Assembly (NCBI GenBank): GCA_918807975.1
Contig: OU964921.1
Location: forward strand, 14,293,498-14,357,497
Source of the DNA: Aplidium turbinatum
Lineage: Eukaryota; Chordata; Ascidiacea; Aplousobranchia; Polyclinidae
Direction of reading: 5' to 3'
Length of the DNA: 64,000 nt
Shown here: positions 12,101 to 18,970 of the stretch, in pieces
Position numbering within the stretch: position 1 is the first letter of the stretch
Layout of the letters: each line of letters starts with the position of its first letter
Notes under the pieces: generated by a model
What the model was told of the DNA's origin: nothing
Seen by the model: the letters and a program-made list of their open reading frames with translations, nothing else
Databases searched by the model: none
Translations under genes and position numbers: made by a program

Positions 12101-14265
12101 TGGAACCTTACTTAATCTGTTATCTTTCGCAATTACTTCTAGGGATGGATTGGTCGTGTGGCGAGTACATATGAGACAACGCTATACTACATGAATACAT
12201 TTCTATAGGGTATCTGAACCCTGGCTACAAGTTGCAAGCATAATGGTGCGACTTTGCTCGTTATTAAACCTAGTCGGGTTTTGACGGAAAATTAAGTTAC
12301 TCTTCACGTCTCAAGCCTACCACCCCCCCTTGAATATAGGCTACGGTATATTTTTTACTGATGCTTATTAGTGTAGTTATTATTTGACTCACTAAAAGTG
12401 AACTCAATCATGTTCGGAAAGTGAAACCTGGACTAACAACAAATAAATGCCGAACACGCGCATTAAAATACAATATATTTTTCTGTTCAATACAAAATTT
12501 TGTGTGAAAAGCATTGCCCTACCTGCCAAGCTGATACAATCTGCAGAGTTTACTAGGAATAGCACCTAAATGAACGGGCGCCACAATGCTCCGCACCTAA
12601 ATATCCAGACGCCACAGTGTGCGCGCCTATTTGACCGGCGTCTAACTGTCTGCGCCTAAAAGACTTGCTCCCAATTTTTCCAACAGAATAAAATTCAGTC
12701 TTGGTCCACCATTTTCGCAATAACATCTAGCTTTTGAAATTATGTGAAATGTCAGATTTGCTTGAAAAATTAAACAAATTTAATTTGTCCCTCCTAAGAG
12801 AAAACATCAATATTTTGCTTTGAAATCTAAAATTGATGCGTTTATCAAAAAATTGAACATCTAAAAACAAAAATTTCAAAATGATTTATCTAAAATGTTC
12901 TCACTTCGCCTACCGTTCCAGCCTATGCAACATTGAAACCGTCTTGAGAACAGCTTTAACATTGAGCCATGGGTGGACTTGCTTTGTAGCAGAAGGCAGT
13001 CACACCCATCGCACTGAATAAATGTGTTTGCGTTTTTGTTTTGTTTCCAGTAGGCTGTCCAATGTCCATAGGCTTCGTTGTTATGGTCAGAAATGAATAT
13101 AAACAAACTGAACTGAGAATGGTAAATTGTTTTTGGTTTTTGTTAGATTAAAGTTTTTCAATAAATATCACAAATGTATATTTCGCACTGTTTGCCATTT
13201 TAATCCTAAGGGGTCGCAAAACATTTTAGGAGATTAAAAGGGGCCTCAAGCAAAAAATGCTGAAAAGTTGAACCAATATTGTCTAATCTTTTGGTTTATT
13301 TTTTCACATAGCCAGGCATGCATCCAACTGAAACATCAGCATACATTACTGTACAGGTTACACACACATCATCTAAAGAGCTGCATTTTATGGTAAATGC
13401 GAGTGCAGCCAAATACTAAAAGGGAGAAAATGCTTGCTACAATATGCACTACCGGTATGCAGTATCACCGTAAAACAAATAAAAGCAAAACCTTAGTGAA
13501 GTTTGAAACATGCATGTGCAGTGTTTTTGTATCAAAGGTTTACATCATTACTCGGAATAGTCGATAACTCTACACATTCATTGTCGAGCGATATCAGGCA
13601 TTTTTTGGAATTGTCAGGGTTGTCAGTTCCTGTTGGACTAGTTTTCGCAGATTACGGTTTGGGTTGCAATTTGGGATCAAGCTTAAGATTGTGGTCTAGG
13701 AATAGCACCTAAATGACAACCCTTCAAAATGTCTGCTGATTCCAAAAAATATCGACGATGCTCCATAATACATGACAATCTTTAAGGATTGCCAGATCTG
13801 CAACTTTTATCGGCAAAACTGAATTATTTTGATTCTCAATTGCAGGAAACGTTTAGCAGTTGCAGATTGTTAAATTGTTGATTCCTTTAATTTTCCATGA
13901 TTTTGAATCAATCTCAATGAATAAATACTATTTTTAGGTCAGGTCTTTCGTTGCCATTCTGTTGTGCTGATAGACACTCAATTTGTATGTACTTTTTGTT
14001 TGTTTATCGCCAGCAAAACAATAAACTGAACTGAACAATGTTTGCGCATCAATACGTTTGTCTGATTGATCGGGTAACAAATGAGTAAATGCAACAAACT
14101 TAGCACTGTTTTAAAGTGATAGGCTATTTAAAAAAATGTAGAGTACCGGTCCGGTACCGGTATAAATACTGATAGAAAAAGTCATGTATACATACCATGA
14201 ATTCTTTGGCCACTCTGAAGCAAAAGAACAAGTGTTATTGCAATCAGTAAGCTAAGTTTTAACAT
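24..14265 (-). CDS. TGFBR1-like: TGF-beta superfamily type I receptor kinase (ALK4/5/7 class), 3' end off the window
   Basis: A single-pass membrane receptor that, once phosphorylated by a type II receptor, phosphorylates SMADs. Eight exons join in phase with canonical sites: 14196-14265, 9183-9307, 8804-8966, 5457-5519, 3223-3342, 2644-2758, 1695-1855, 24-191 (985 nt, about 328 codons). Seen in order: hydrophobic signal peptide, Cys-rich ectodomain with the CC-x4-CN box (CCFEDRCN), membrane helix followed by KQRK, GS box ([10 protein letters not shown]), glycine loop (GKGRYGEV), VAVK lysine, the [11 protein letters not shown] block, then [17 protein letters not shown] and [11 protein letters not shown]. 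The loop before WTELWL (DNLDVGT) is closest to ALK4/5/7, the SMAD2/3-type receptors. The catalytic loop and C-lobe lie beyond position 1. The ATG at 14265 is chosen because it opens the signal peptide; the ATG at 14270 meets a stop after three codons. No frame break is seen in any exon. Confidence 0.95.
714..887 (+). mobile_element. Short MITE family 'CGGTGAG', copy 1
   Basis: A 174 bp element with inverted TTCGGTGAGTCCGATTCGG ends, beginning CGGGTCTGCTACT and ending GGCCATTCCG. Exact 8 bp duplication ATCATAAC on both sides (706-713 and 888-895). The centre has telomere-like CCTAACC/CCCTAACC units. Other copies at 2101 and 8484. Confidence 0.85.
941..1213 (-). pseudogene. C-terminal fragment of a MULE-type (FLYWCH family) transposase
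   Basis: A 90-codon open frame containing [17 protein letters not shown] and ending in YLPAAAHNL. This resembles the extreme C-terminus of FLYWCH/MULE proteins, which end in a run like RIKRIVxDY...YLRxIAHNL. Only the tail remains. The assignment rests on remembered motif form and the MULE-like 9 bp duplication around the element. Confidence 0.45.
1695..1855 (-). CDS. TGFBR1-like: Type I receptor exon 7: kinase N-lobe
   Basis: Encodes [20 protein letters not shown], with the ATP-binding lysine in VAVK, and the alpha-C region [15 protein letters not shown] with its conserved glutamate. Ends at a GTTTGT donor in phase 1. Confidence 0.95.
1856..2643 (-). other. Receptor intron 6
   Basis: Apart from the MITE at 2101-2274 this is AT-rich intron sequence with no recognisable gene or repeat. 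Confidence 0.6.
2101..2274 (-). mobile_element. Short MITE family 'CGGTGAG', copy 2
   Basis: Reverse-oriented copy of the element at 714-887, same length class. Flanks GCTTAGGA and GTTAGGAT share TTAGGA, a decayed 8 bp duplication. It lies in receptor intron 6. Confidence 0.85.
2644..2758 (-). CDS. TGFBR1-like: Type I receptor exon 6: GS box
   Basis: Encodes the glycine/serine box [13 protein letters not shown], then IDRTIARQI and the start of the kinase (LIGKG). Phase 1 in, phase 2 out, donor GTAAGC. The usual TTSGSGSG stretch is reduced, with alanine in place of the last serine and Met-Pro in place of Leu-Pro. Confidence 0.93.
3223..3342 (-). CDS. TGFBR1-like: Type I receptor exon 5: membrane helix and juxtamembrane
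   Basis: Continues the hydrophobic helix ([14 protein letters not shown]) and then the basic stop-transfer KQRKPP. A second acceptor six bases downstream (exon start 3336) also keeps frame and would drop two residues, so the exact start is uncertain. Donor GTGAAG. Confidence 0.85.
3427..3676 (+). mobile_element. hAT (Charlie-like) terminal fragment
   Basis: Begins CAGTGCTTCCCAAGC followed by GGGTCG-type motifs, the usual start of Charlie-like hAT elements. The partner end is not visible, and a second hAT begins at 3685. Confidence 0.45.
3685..5102. mobile_element. Non-autonomous hAT element with a nested hAT
   Basis: Ends are inverted (CAAAGGTCTCAAACTC against GTGCTTGAGACCCTTG), and CATTAAAC flanks both sides exactly (3677-3684, 5103-5110), the 8 bp duplication of hAT insertion. 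No transposase frame is seen. The element at 4173-5001 interrupts it. Confidence 0.88.
4173..5001 (-). mobile_element. hAT-N1 family, copy 1 (nested)
   Basis: Inverted ends AGGCCTTAAAACTCG and CTTTAAGGCT, flanked by TGCATTTC and TGCATTTT (8 bp, one mismatch). It shares sequence with 23596-24478 and with segments inside the 2.28 kb repeats near 28440 and 31250. On the minus strand it retains decayed hAT dimerisation-domain sequence. An internal palindrome around GATTCAATGTCCGAC lies near 4620-4655. Confidence 0.8.
5111..6171 (-). other. Receptor introns around exon 4, no other features
   Basis: Outside exon 4 (5457-5519) this AT-rich stretch shows no coherent coding frame, inverted ends or repeat shared with the rest of the window. 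Confidence 0.5.
5457..5519 (-). CDS. TGFBR1-like: Type I receptor exon 4: stalk and start of membrane helix
   Basis: A 63 nt exon, phase 1 at both ends. It encodes a charged stalk ([10 protein letters not shown]) and the first part of the membrane segment (ILVPMIIG). Donor GTAAGT. Confidence 0.85.
6270..7230 (+). repeat. Degenerate tandem repeats of about 250-300 bp
   Basis: The motif TTTGTATTTTATTCCACAAT recurs near 6275, 6490, 6785 and 7185, and ATATTAGAATCCTC near 6440 and 6722. Between them a LINE-derived segment (GACCTAACCACTGAGATC) occurs twice, near 6600 and 6870. Confidence 0.7.
6829..7160 (+). pseudogene. LINE reverse transcriptase fragment
   Basis: Translates to a run including [10 protein letters not shown], then [20 protein letters not shown] and [17 protein letters not shown]. 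This matches the palm/finger start of the jockey/CR1-like endonuclease-reverse transcriptases (ISLxxHxxKxLLRI..QxGFVxGKGTxxAIF). It stops before the catalytic YADD motif. A shorter duplicate of its beginning lies near 6568-6650. Confidence 0.7.
7430..7517. repeat. 88 bp palindromic element, copy 1
   Basis: Starts CCCAGACGGCAAAAT and ends with its near-perfect reverse complement, ATTTTGTTGTCTGGG. The arms meet at CGTCTGCAGATG, so a transcript would fold into one long hairpin. An 88 bp copy lies at 20676-20763, with weaker relatives at 26303 and 58461. Confidence 0.85.
7766..7936 (+). pseudogene. FLYWCH-type zinc-finger segment
   Basis: Open from [23 protein letters not shown] and then [17 protein letters not shown]. 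This fits the FLYWCH pattern (F..L..F/Y..WxC..HxH) found at the N-terminus of Mutator-like transposases and domesticated FLYWCH proteins. The second zinc cysteine, expected just before ARIHT, is not seen. The frame runs into a likely donor (CAGGTAATAA, 7934-7943) or a stop at 7967, so it may be a first exon. Confidence 0.6.
8484..8660 (+). mobile_element. Short MITE family 'CGGTGAG', copy 3
   Basis: Same ends and centre as 714-887, beginning CGGGTCTGCTACT and ending GGCCATTCCG. The flanks (CATAAAAG, ATAAAAAC) are only approximately duplicated. It lies in receptor intron 3. Confidence 0.85.
8804..8966 (-). CDS. TGFBR1-like: Type I receptor exon 3: ectodomain CC box
   Basis: Encodes [10 protein letters not shown] and the diagnostic CCFEDRCN box that closes TGF-beta receptor ectodomains. 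Acceptor TTTTTCAG, donor GTAAAT, phase 1. Confidence 0.93.
9183..9307 (-). CDS. TGFBR1-like: Type I receptor exon 2: first half of ectodomain
   Basis: Encodes [10 protein letters not shown] and further cysteines (CLDHPTC, FCIV), the spacing of the three-finger ectodomain. Acceptor is a T-rich tract ending in AG; donor is GTAAGT, phase 0. Confidence 0.9.
9308..10249 (-). other. Receptor intron 1, repeat-free part
   Basis: AT- and CA-rich intron sequence with short imperfect repeats (CACACATTT near 9355 and 9395). No gene or element ends recognised. Confidence 0.5.
10259..11275. mobile_element. Long-inverted-repeat MITE (MULE-like), copy 1
   Basis: The ends are inverted for over 130 bp around CAGACAGTTAGGCGCC, with further GGCGCC and TTTAGGTGC motifs. 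CTCCTTTTA flanks it exactly on both sides (10250-10258, 11276-11284), a 9 bp duplication. No coding frame. It lies in receptor intron 1 with a second copy at 11786. Confidence 0.85.
11466..13240. mobile_element. hAT remnant interrupted by MITE copy 2
   Basis: Starts near CAGGGCTTCTCAAACTGG, with GGTCACGACC and GGGGTCGC motifs of Charlie-like hAT ends. A matching GGGGTCGCAAAACATTTT end lies near 13210. The MITE at 11786-12672 and a LINE/SINE tail at about 13080-13110 are inside. No transposase frame is convincing. Confidence 0.5.
11786..12672. mobile_element. Long-inverted-repeat MITE (MULE-like), copy 2
   Basis: Same inverted ends as 10259-11275 (GGGTCCACGTCTTGTAGGCG on the left). Flanked exactly by AATTTTTC (11778-11785, 12673-12680). 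The interior differs in part from copy 1. Confidence 0.85.
13985..14036 (+). repeat. 3' tail of an (ACTGA)n-tailed retroposon
   Basis: AAACAATAAACTGAACTGAAC resembles the tails near 13102 (plus) and, reversed, near 25630 and 48960. All carry ACTGA repeats after an A-rich or ATGGTCAGAAAT-like stretch. Confidence 0.45.
14196..14265 (-). CDS. TGFBR1-like: Type I receptor exon 1: start codon and signal peptide
   Basis: Encodes a leucine/isoleucine-rich signal peptide beginning [17 protein letters not shown]. It ends in phase 1 at a GTATGT donor. The split codon joins the next exon as alanine just before the first ectodomain cysteine. Confidence 0.85.
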
Positions 14266-14729
14266 TGCATTCTATGTAGGCTGTAGGGGTATTTAAGACA
14301 TAAATGGTCTTTTCTTTTATTAGTGAAGTTTCTAACAGCACTTTCATAACAGTTCATAAGACATAAACTAGATTGTCCATATTTTCTGAAAGTGTAACAA
14401 TGGGTTAATGAGAACTGATATTGACGATATTTTAGAATTATCAATATAAAAATCAACAAAGCATGAAATTATATTTTAACATTATGGACTAAGGATACAT
14501 GACATTTTGATGACAGCCAACTTGACGACTGACCTTGGCTGTACTGGTGCATGAACAACTTGCACAATGCACAGGCTACATCTCACCACAAGACTACTGT
14601 ATTTCACAAAAAGGTTATTTTCCACTGAAGTAAACACACCTTGCCTTGTTAATGAATTATTTTTAATAATCTCACCATCTCATAATTTCAAATTGTTTTA
14701 CCACCTCAGTGCATACCAATTGGTCAATT
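14266..14729. other. Upstream region of the type I receptor gene
   Basis: Lies 5' of the receptor start codon on the minus strand, so it should hold the 5' UTR and promoter. CTTAAATACCCC about 25 bp upstream of the ATG is only a weak TATA candidate. A TACAG acceptor-like site lies just 5' of the start codon (near 14280), so an upstream exon or trans-splice is possible. Confidence 0.35.
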
Positions 14730-15180
14730 TTGACGTATGGATGTGAAACCTGGACGCTAACGGCAAAAACCCGAAAAAAGCTTGAAGCTACCGAAATGTA
14801 GTTTTATCAAAGAATTCTTAAAATTCCATGGACAGCTTTTCGAACCAACAGAGCAGTTCTCCAACAGATGGGCCAGGAGCAGCAGATAATGAGATCTTTA
14901 GAAATGCGGCAGCTGAAGTTCTTGGGTCACATCATAAGTAAAGGCAAACTTGAAGACTTATCTTTAAGTGGAAAAATTACTAGGAAAACGGTCAAGAGGA
15001 GCTCAAAGATTCACACTTTTGCACAATTTTCAACCACACATCAAAAACCCTACTAAAATTTGGCAAGACGCACGAGATCAAGCAAACTGGAACACCATTA
15101 TACAACGTACATTGAGGGCTGTATCAGCTATGATACCTACAGAGAGAGAGCATACCAGTATTTGTTCTAATACATGAGTA
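14730..15180 (+). pseudogene. LINE 3' end (reverse transcriptase C-terminus)
   Basis: Encodes LTYGCETWTLTAKTRKKLEA, then PWTAFRTNRAVLQQMGQEQQ and RQLKFLGHIISKGKLE. This is the C-terminal pattern of jockey/CR1-like LINE proteins (YGCExWTL...TNxxVL...RxLKFxGHxxRxxxLE). A stop follows EATEM and the frame changes after GKIT, so it is decayed. It is 5'-truncated, with no catalytic domain, and sits upstream of the receptor gene. Confidence 0.75.
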
Positions 15181-15903
15181 ACATCATATAAAACACATTT
15201 CAAGAACAGATGGTTCCAATAAAATTCAATCTGCGGTATCTTACAGCATCTTGTTTTTAGAAATGTACAACTTATTAAGGCTTACATGTCTTCAGTACAA
15301 AATGGTTTAACCACTAAAAGTGAAAGCAAAACAGCATGTCTAAAGAGCATTGTGGTTGCTTTGTAACCTACAGTGTATCACAAACATTATCTTTATTAAA
15401 TATTAATCTTCAGAGATTGTCATACATTTTTAGAGTTTTTTGGGTTAAAATTAAAGTTCAATAATCTCTAAAATTGTTTGAGAACTCCTATAAATGTCGG
15501 CCAGTTTCTAAAAATATCACCAAGTCTTGGCAATAGAAGTTTAACGACATACCTAAATATCAATTGTAAGTGATATATACCATATGTTTTTTAAGTAGAA
15601 TTAGTTTGTTTGTTTTTCTGTGAAGTTTGTTCTTATTCAAAATACTGTGAGATGAGAAGTTTTATTTTATGATTAAACTTTAATCAAGGAAAAACATCAG
15701 TAAGTTAGGCATACAAAGCAAAATTTAATTCACAAAAATAAGAATGCTCCAAATGATGTGTGGAAAACCTTGAAGGACAAAATTAGAAATGGAAAAAGAA
15801 AATAACATTTTGTGGCCCACTACAATGGCTTTCTGTTTAAGGTAAACACTTTGTATTTGACCAAAATTATCTAAAAACTAAATTTATACAAAAGAGTTAT
15901 CAC
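15181..15903. other. No recognisable feature
   Basis: AT-rich sequence with stops in all frames and no repeat shared with the rest of the window. Confidence 0.5.
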
Positions 15904-16035
15904 AGGTGGGCAACAGCCCGCTACTTTTATAGAGCCACTACTTTTTTTTGGCGATAGTGGCACTTTATTTTTGTTAGAGTGGCAGCTGCAGTAGCAACAC
16001 TACTTTTTTAGCAATGTAGCAGATAGGTGCTACAT
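15904..16035 (+). mobile_element. hAT-like terminal fragment (GGTGGGCA...GCTACTTTT)
   Basis: CACAGGTGGGCAACAGCCCG followed by CTACTTTT/GTGGC motifs. The opposite-facing relative lies near 53800-53910 (AAAGTAGCGGATGCCCACCT). These are probably two ends of the same hAT family but not one element. Confidence 0.45.
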
Positions 16036-16477
16036 TTGCTTCAGCCGTACTTCCTCTACTTTCCAATTAAAAGTGAAAAAAAAATTGATTGCTTTTTAAA
16101 AACTTTGATTTAAACATTGGCATTGTCAAACTAGTTGGTAATATCAAAGATTTGGAAATCTTGTTTCTCATATGATGCAAACCAGGTATAAAGTCAATAG
16201 TGTCCACCAACTTCATTCATTCACAAGGTAGGCTACTTGAATAGGCTAGGATTTTTCCAGGTCAGTTCAAGGTAAACGCAAAGGGGGTAGGCGACTTCAA
16301 TTGAAAATATTGGTGCACTTTAAATGTTTTATACACAGGATGAATTAAAAGACACGCCTGAAGAAGTAGATTTTAGTTATTTCATTAATATACCCTACCT
16401 AGGAAAAGATTCAACAATGTTTGCGAAAAACCTAGCTAAACTTATAAAAAAGAAAATTTTCATGTGACATTTATCCT

Positions 16478-16861
16478 GTGTATAAAACATTTAAAGTGCA
16501 CCAATATTTTCAATTGAAGTCGCCTACCCCCTTTGCTCTTTTTTCAAATGTTGTGTATAAATTTAGTTGTTTGCGTGACGCAAACCAGACATACATTGGT
16601 ATGTCAACCAGACATTTGTTGACAAGGGCCGGGGAGCACTTAAACCCAAACCTAACAACTAAAAGTGCAATTAAAGAGCACATCGCCTCTTGTGAAACGT
16701 GCACTGACAATGTCTCGATCGAACAATTTAAAATCATCTCTCGAGGCAGATCTGATTTTCAGACTAAGATCATTGAAGCCTTAAGAATCAAACGTAACAA
16801 TCCATCTCTCAACCGGCAGTTATTCGCCTGTGGCTCATCGTTCCTTTTGTGTGTGTTCTAA
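16478..16861 (+). CDS. GIY-YIG endonuclease domain of a Penelope-like element (partial)
   Basis: The 127-codon frame reads YKFSCLRDANQTYIGMSTRH, then TRAGEHLNPNL, SAIKEHIASC and EALRIKRNNPSLNRQLFACG. This is the GIY-YIG nuclease characteristic of the C-terminus of Penelope reverse transcriptases: the YKF and YIG tyrosines, the following basic segment, and the KExH-like helix are visible. It makes the nick used for target-primed integration. The reverse transcriptase upstream is truncated and in another frame, so the copy is probably dead. Confidence 0.85.
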   Translation: MYKTFKVHQYFQLKSPTPFALFSNVVYKFSCLRDANQTYIGMSTRHLLTRAGEHLNPNLTTKSAIKEHIASCETCTDNVSIEQFKIISRGRSDFQTKIIEALRIKRNNPSLNRQLFACGSSFLLCVF

Positions 16862-17040
16862 TTGTTTTGTCCAATGCCTGTAGTCTACACCTCACATGAT
16901 CTGTTTCCCACCGCATAATTCACTCGCAATCATTCTCGTATCATTTGTTCAGTTTGTGCTTTCAGTCCAGAGTGTCGTTACAGTTACAGTGCATAGTTAA
17001 ATTTATCTTACAATTTTTCATGTTATGTATTGCAGATTTA

Positions 17041-17080
17041 ATTCCTGATGAGGACACACGTACGTGTCGAAAAAGTTTGA
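17041..17080 (+). ncRNA. Hammerhead-ribozyme-like motif in the Penelope 3' region
   Basis: CTGATGA (17045-17051), a stem of GACAC pairing with GTGTC around ACGTAC, then GAAA (17069-17072): the core and stem II of a hammerhead. Such ribozymes are known in Penelope elements. Stem III and the cleavage triplet are not clear by eye, so it may be degenerate. Confidence 0.45.
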
Positions 17081-17218
17081 GTTTATTTTATTTAATTACG
17101 TTATATTTTGTGTGAAATAAAGTATGCTAAACCCGCTAAAGTTACTATGTTTTATTTCTCTATGGTTCAACAAAGCAAACTCTCTACCAAAGCTTCAAAG
17201 AATGAAATGTTGCAACAT

Positions 17219-17736
17219 GGAAAAAGGTGGAAATGCGATTTTTAACAACAACTCACCACCGAACCTACTTTTACGTTGAAATATCATTGAAAGATATTGT
17301 TTAGAAGCAATTGTGAGGTCATTAAATACTTTGACTGTTTTCATTCCACAGTTATTGGAGTAAATTTCGAAATTTAATGGAATTTATTGAAATAGGAAAA
17401 AGGCGGAAATGCGATTTTTAGCCACAACTCAATACCGAACATTTTCTTATGTTGAAATATCATTGAAAGATATTATTTAGAAGCAATTGTGAGGTCATTA
17501 AATACTTTGACTGTTTTCATTCCACAGTTATTGGAGTAAATTTCGAAATTTAATGGAATTTATTGAAATAGGAAAAAGGCGGAAATGCGATTTTTAGCCA
17601 CAACTCAATACCGAACATTTTCTTATGTTGAAATATCATTGAAAGATATTATTTAGAAGCAATTGTGAGATCATTAAATACTATGACTGTTTTAATTCTG
17701 AAGTTATTTCGGCTTAATTCCGCATTTCCGCCTTTT
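17219..17736 (+). repeat. Three tandem 176 bp units closed by an inverted end
   Basis: GGAAAAAGGxGGAAATGCG starts units at 17219, 17395 and 17571, with high identity through TTGAAATATCATTGAAAGAT. The third unit ends CGCATTTCCGCCTTTT, the reverse complement of the unit start. So the array looks like a MITE that grew internal tandem copies. Confidence 0.85.
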
Positions 17737-18135
17737 AGTGTTGTCCCTAAATGTGGATATGAAGATTGGCGTCCTTGCCTTCCTGTCCACATAATCTATA
17801 TTTTCAAGCGTACCAAAGACTGAGATAAAAAGTACCTGGCTATGGTTACTTACTTGTGACATTGTGAACTACCTGGCTGAGGCTACTGACTTATTGTGAC
17901 AAAAGTTGCGTTGTTACTTAGGGCGGAATTCAGATTTGCGTCTCAAAATAAGTCAGTGTTATGTGTAAGTCAGACTTATATAGGCCAGGCTTATACGAGA
18001 AGCTTATTTGCGATGCAGAAACTCGACTTACGCGCGACTTATATAAGACCGTATAATTTCGCCTCTTTGTTTTCGCGCGAAAGAGAAATTGCTATAGCAA
18101 CTCTTTGGTTGAGGTAATGAAGCGTGAAACTGAAG

Positions 18136-18450
18136 GCTGTAAAGCTGAGCTGCATTCCTGCTGAACCACCAAATAAGGCAATGTTGTGCTTTAAACTCAC
18201 AACTAGAAAAAAGCACTTTTTATGATGTTGAAATACGTTATAGTTGCATCAGTAAGTCGTTCGTTAACTAACGTAGATGCCAAGTAATCCATGACGCAAC
18301 AGATCTAGCACAAAAAGTTCATTCACAAGCAAGGAATACTCATTTAACAATGAAACAACATAAAACAACGTTATGCCAATATGCACATGGCTTTCGTTTA
18401 CAATAATTCATAAATTTGAAAGAATCAGGTTACTCAAGTTATTTTTGATG
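18136..18450 (+). repeat. Direct repeat inside the Harbinger element, copy 1
   Basis: Shares long stretches with 21107-21420, for example CAAGTAATCCATGACGCAAC and TATGCCAATATGCACATGG. The two copies flank the inverted transposase segment. Confidence 0.8.
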
Positions 18451-18466
18451 CCTAAATAGGAAAGTT

Positions 18467-18595
18467 TTGACTTTGCTTGCACAATCATGGCCAGGATTGA
18501 CACATGATGCGCGGATTTTTGACAACAGCATCATTCGAGATAAATTTGAGAAAGGAGAAATTGATGGAATCCTATTGGGTGACAATGGGTATGCA
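18467..18595 (+). pseudogene. HARBI1-like transposase, C-terminal DDE segment
   Basis: Encodes WPGLTHDARIFDNSIIRDKF followed by ILLGDNGYAPRN. This matches the Harbinger catalytic segment (RWPGSTHDARVF...LLGDSGYP), including the second catalytic aspartate in GDxGY. It breaks off where the opposite-strand N-terminal segment begins. Confidence 0.8.
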
Positions 18596-18952
18596 CCGAG
18601 AAATACACGCCACAATTCTGCAAACAGAACTTTGACTAACCCCGGCCAAGTTGCCATCGCTTCTCTGGAAATGGCCAGTTGCAAAAAATCGAAGGCTTAT
18701 CAATAGCTGCAGTATGGGCGGTATTGCATGCGATCGGGCTGTCAACGTTTCGTCATTTTTAAACAATTCAAAGAGTTCCATAGTTGCAGTTTTGCTAAGA
18801 CGGAAACGTTGACAAAACTGCTTGTCGTTAAGTTGATTAAAAGGATCTGCATGATCGCGAACAGGCCTTTCAATGTGAATATTTGCATACTCTTCATCAA
18901 AGAGTTGCCTAAAAGCAATGGTTTGCAAATTTGTGAGAAAACGAAAATACAA
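18572..18952 (-). pseudogene. HARBI1-like transposase, N-terminal segment
   Basis: Encodes FCQRFRLSKTATMELFEL, then LQLLISLRFFATGHFQ and GVSQSSVCRIVACISRCI. This is the Harbinger N-terminus with its helix-turn-helix (RFRxSKxTV..L..ALRFYATGSFQ..GVSQPSVCRV). It faces the C-terminal fragment on the other strand with a junction near 18590, so the gene has been split by an inversion. Confidence 0.8.
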
Positions 18953-18970
18953 TTATATGCAATAATATAC

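Larger units (their letters stand above)
16260..17130 (+). mobile_element. Penelope-like retroelement, 3' part
   Basis: Contains the end of the reverse-transcriptase region (IPYLGKDSTMFAKNL), the linker and a GIY-YIG endonuclease (16478-16861), then a 3' UTR with a hammerhead-like motif (17041-17080). The 5' edge (16277-16341) is an inverted copy of 16473-16535, a terminal duplication typical of how Penelope elements insert. 5'-truncated. Confidence 0.82.
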
